DNA from: Thermoplasmata archaeon
Lineage (GTDB): Archaea > Thermoplasmatota > Thermoplasmata > Thermoplasmatales > Thermoplasmataceae
Assembly (NCBI GenBank): GCA_021846395.1
Contig: JAJZXB010000001.1
Span: 62,001 to 126,000, forward strand
Direction: 5' to 3'
DNA length: 64,000 nucleotides
The notes beneath the pieces are model-generated. The model saw only the letters and a program-made list of their open reading frames with translations, ran no database searches and was not told where the DNA came from. How positions within the stretch are numbered: the first letter of the stretch is position 1; every line of letters begins with the position of its first letter. Positions 62,917-64,000 of this stretch are shown in pieces. Made by a program: the position numbers and the translations under genes.

Positions 62917-64000
62917 ATCGGAAATAGTTTATAAAAAAGAAACTGAAATATCCGGTATAAAAATAGAGAAAATAAACATATACCAGCTGGAGATCCCTCT
63001 CAACATAGAATTCTCAATATCCCTTGGAAGCCAGAATTTTTATGAGGGCATAATAATTGAAATGAAAACCTCAAAGAATACAGGGTATGGAGAAGCCGAA
63101 ACCATCCAACAGATAACAGGGGAAACTCCAAATGTCCTATTTAATATAGCCGAAGATCTAATAAGATCTATGGAGGGCAAAAAATTTGATAGCATTGAAG
63201 ATGCGTCATTATTTATAAATTCCTTTTGTTATGGAAATTCAGCTGCAAAAAGTTCTGTTGAAATGGCAATTTATGAGTTATTAGCAAAGGAATATAATAT
63301 AAGTTTATACAGATTTTTGGGGGGTTCTTTGAATCCAAGATTAACAAGTCTTACAATACCTATAGGTTCTGTTAAACAAAGTTTAGAACTTCTTGAAAAT
63401 TATCAAAAATCAGGAACAAAGATTATAAAAATAAAAATAGGAAAAAATCTTGATGATGATATGGAAAAAATAAATAAAATATCGGAAAATATAGAATCGG
63501 GGGTTAAATTTTTTGCAGATGCAAATCAGGGATATAATTTAAATCAGGCCTTAAAAATGTCAAATTTATTATATAGAAAGGAAGCTTTGTTTATAGAACA
63601 ACCCCTGCCAAGAAATTTTATTTATGAAACATCCGAATTGAGAAAAAAAACGGAGTTACCAGTAATGCTTGATGAAAGTATTTCAACACCATATGACATC
63701 ATAAATGCGATAAGATATAATGCTGCAGATTTAATAAACGTTAAATTATCAAAAAGTGGGGGGATAAGAAATGCAATTAAAATTTTAAATGTCGCAGCCG
63801 CAGCGGGCATCGATGCAATGGTAGGTTGTATGCTTGAATCAAAACTTGGAATTGCGGCTTCACTGGCCATTGCTAATTCCACATCAAACGTAAAATATAC
63901 CGATCTGGATGGTTATACCTATTTATCTGAACAACCATTTGAAGGTTTGGATTTTAAGGATGGAATGAATTACCCTAATAATAAATCTGGCCTTGGTGTT
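62900..64000 (+). CDS. Enolase-superfamily dipeptide epimerase / muconate-cycloisomerase-like enzyme, truncated by window
   Basis: An open frame starts with ATG at 62,900, 17 bases before the stop of the aminotransferase, with GGAGGAGAAA directly before it, and runs to the window end (367 residues). Motifs are those of the MLE subgroup: KIIKIKIGKN (Lys-x-Lys), ADANQGYN (metal Asp), IEQPLP (metal Glu), LDESIST (metal Asp/Glu), KLSKSGGIRN (catalytic Lys on the opposite face) and GCMLESKLG. This fits L-Ala-D/L-Glu epimerases and N-acylamino-acid racemases. In the operon it may racemise or epimerise the amino compound handled by the aminotransferase. Confidence 0.85.
   Translation, partial: MLLKNKSEIVYKKETEISGIKIEKINIYQLEIPLNIEFSISLGSQNFYEGIIIEMKTSKNTGYGEAETIQQITGETPNVLFNIAEDLIRSMEGKKFDSIEDASLFINSFCYGNSAAKSSVEMAIYELLAKEYNISLYRFLGGSLNPRLTSLTIPIGSVKQSLELLENYQKSGTKIIKIKIGKNLDDDMEKINKISENIESGVKFFADANQGYNLNQALKMSNLLYRKEALFIEQPLPRNFIYETSELRKKTELPVMLDESISTPYDIINAIRYNAADLINVKLSKSGGIRNAIKILNVAAAAGIDAMVGCMLESKLGIAASLAIANSTSNVKYTDLDGYTYLSEQPFEGLDFKDGMNYPNNKSGLGV

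Noticed and set aside
1-64000. CRISPR arrays, tRNA and rRNA genes
   Set aside because: No series of evenly spaced repeats, no cloverleaf, and no rRNA-like conserved stretches were found by reading the sequence.

Overview
This 64 kb window is AT-rich (roughly two thirds A+T by eye) and archaeal. The informational genes are of archaeal type: the clamp-loader large subunit RFC-L, the prefoldin alpha subunit, the SRP receptor FtsY, a PIN-KH ATPase, a COG1709-type regulator and three bacterio-opsin-activator-like (HTH_10) regulators. With the many MFS and APC transporters, the CoA-based catabolic genes and the base composition, the best fit is a heterotrophic member of the Thermoplasmatales (Ferroplasma, Acidiplasma or Picrophilus relatives). 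The genus is inference; there is no rRNA here to settle it.

Positions 1-19,750 are mainly core chromosome: a PEBP-family fragment, an aminotransferase, a COG1709 regulator, the overlapping pgk-prefoldin-ftsY operon, sfsA, rfcL with a stand-alone EMAP-like tRNA-binding protein, a polysaccharide flippase, the PIN-ATPase-KH protein, a DUF302 protein, acetoacetyl-CoA ligase, an amino-acid permease, a divergent orphan Hsp70, an unrecognised 453-residue protein, an HTH_10 regulator and a nucleoside deoxyribosyltransferase.

Positions 19,750-38,400 are metabolic and accessory. A four-gene operon (SDR, acyl-CoA ligase, thiolase-like protein without the usual catalytic residues, DUF35 protein) lies downstream of two copies of a TTWACATGTTAA palindrome. 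Then come an RHH / minimal nucleotidyltransferase / decayed HEPN toxin-antitoxin locus, two tandem MutS-like ATPases, an operon of three tiny proteins that resembles a secreted-peptide and immunity cassette, a degenerate FkbM-like methyltransferase, an MFS transporter beside a DRE-TIM lyase/synthase and CoA-transferase pair, and a sugar-acid dehydratase paired with a metallo-beta-lactamase-fold protein lacking its metal ligands.

Positions 38,400-47,200 look like an island: a convergent three-gene locus (unknown 350-residue protein against a PIN nuclease and a Panacea/SocA-like protein), a decayed IS4/IS5-type transposase, an IS200/IS605 relic, two small HTH regulators, an MFS transporter, a ferredoxin-like fragment and an SDR gene broken near its start by one extra base.

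Positions 47,200-56,000 return to transport and catabolism: two MFS transporters, HAD phosphatase, 3-hydroxyacyl-CoA dehydrogenase, alkaline-phosphatase-superfamily enzyme, FAD-dependent amine/amino-acid oxidase, HxlR regulator and an HtrA-type protease without a signal peptide. Positions 56,000-60,300 are mobile and defence-like: ill-preserved reading frames, a two-gene cassette ending in a second PIN-like protein, an intact IS4-superfamily insertion sequence with short inverted repeats, and an IS3-type orfA relic. The right edge holds an operon of amino-acid permease, class III aminotransferase and an enolase-superfamily (dipeptide-epimerase-like) enzyme that runs off the window.

No tRNA, rRNA or CRISPR array was recognised. 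The strongest candidates for something new are the Panacea-like/PIN locus, the second PIN cassette, the three-gene small-protein operon and the tandem MutS-like pair.
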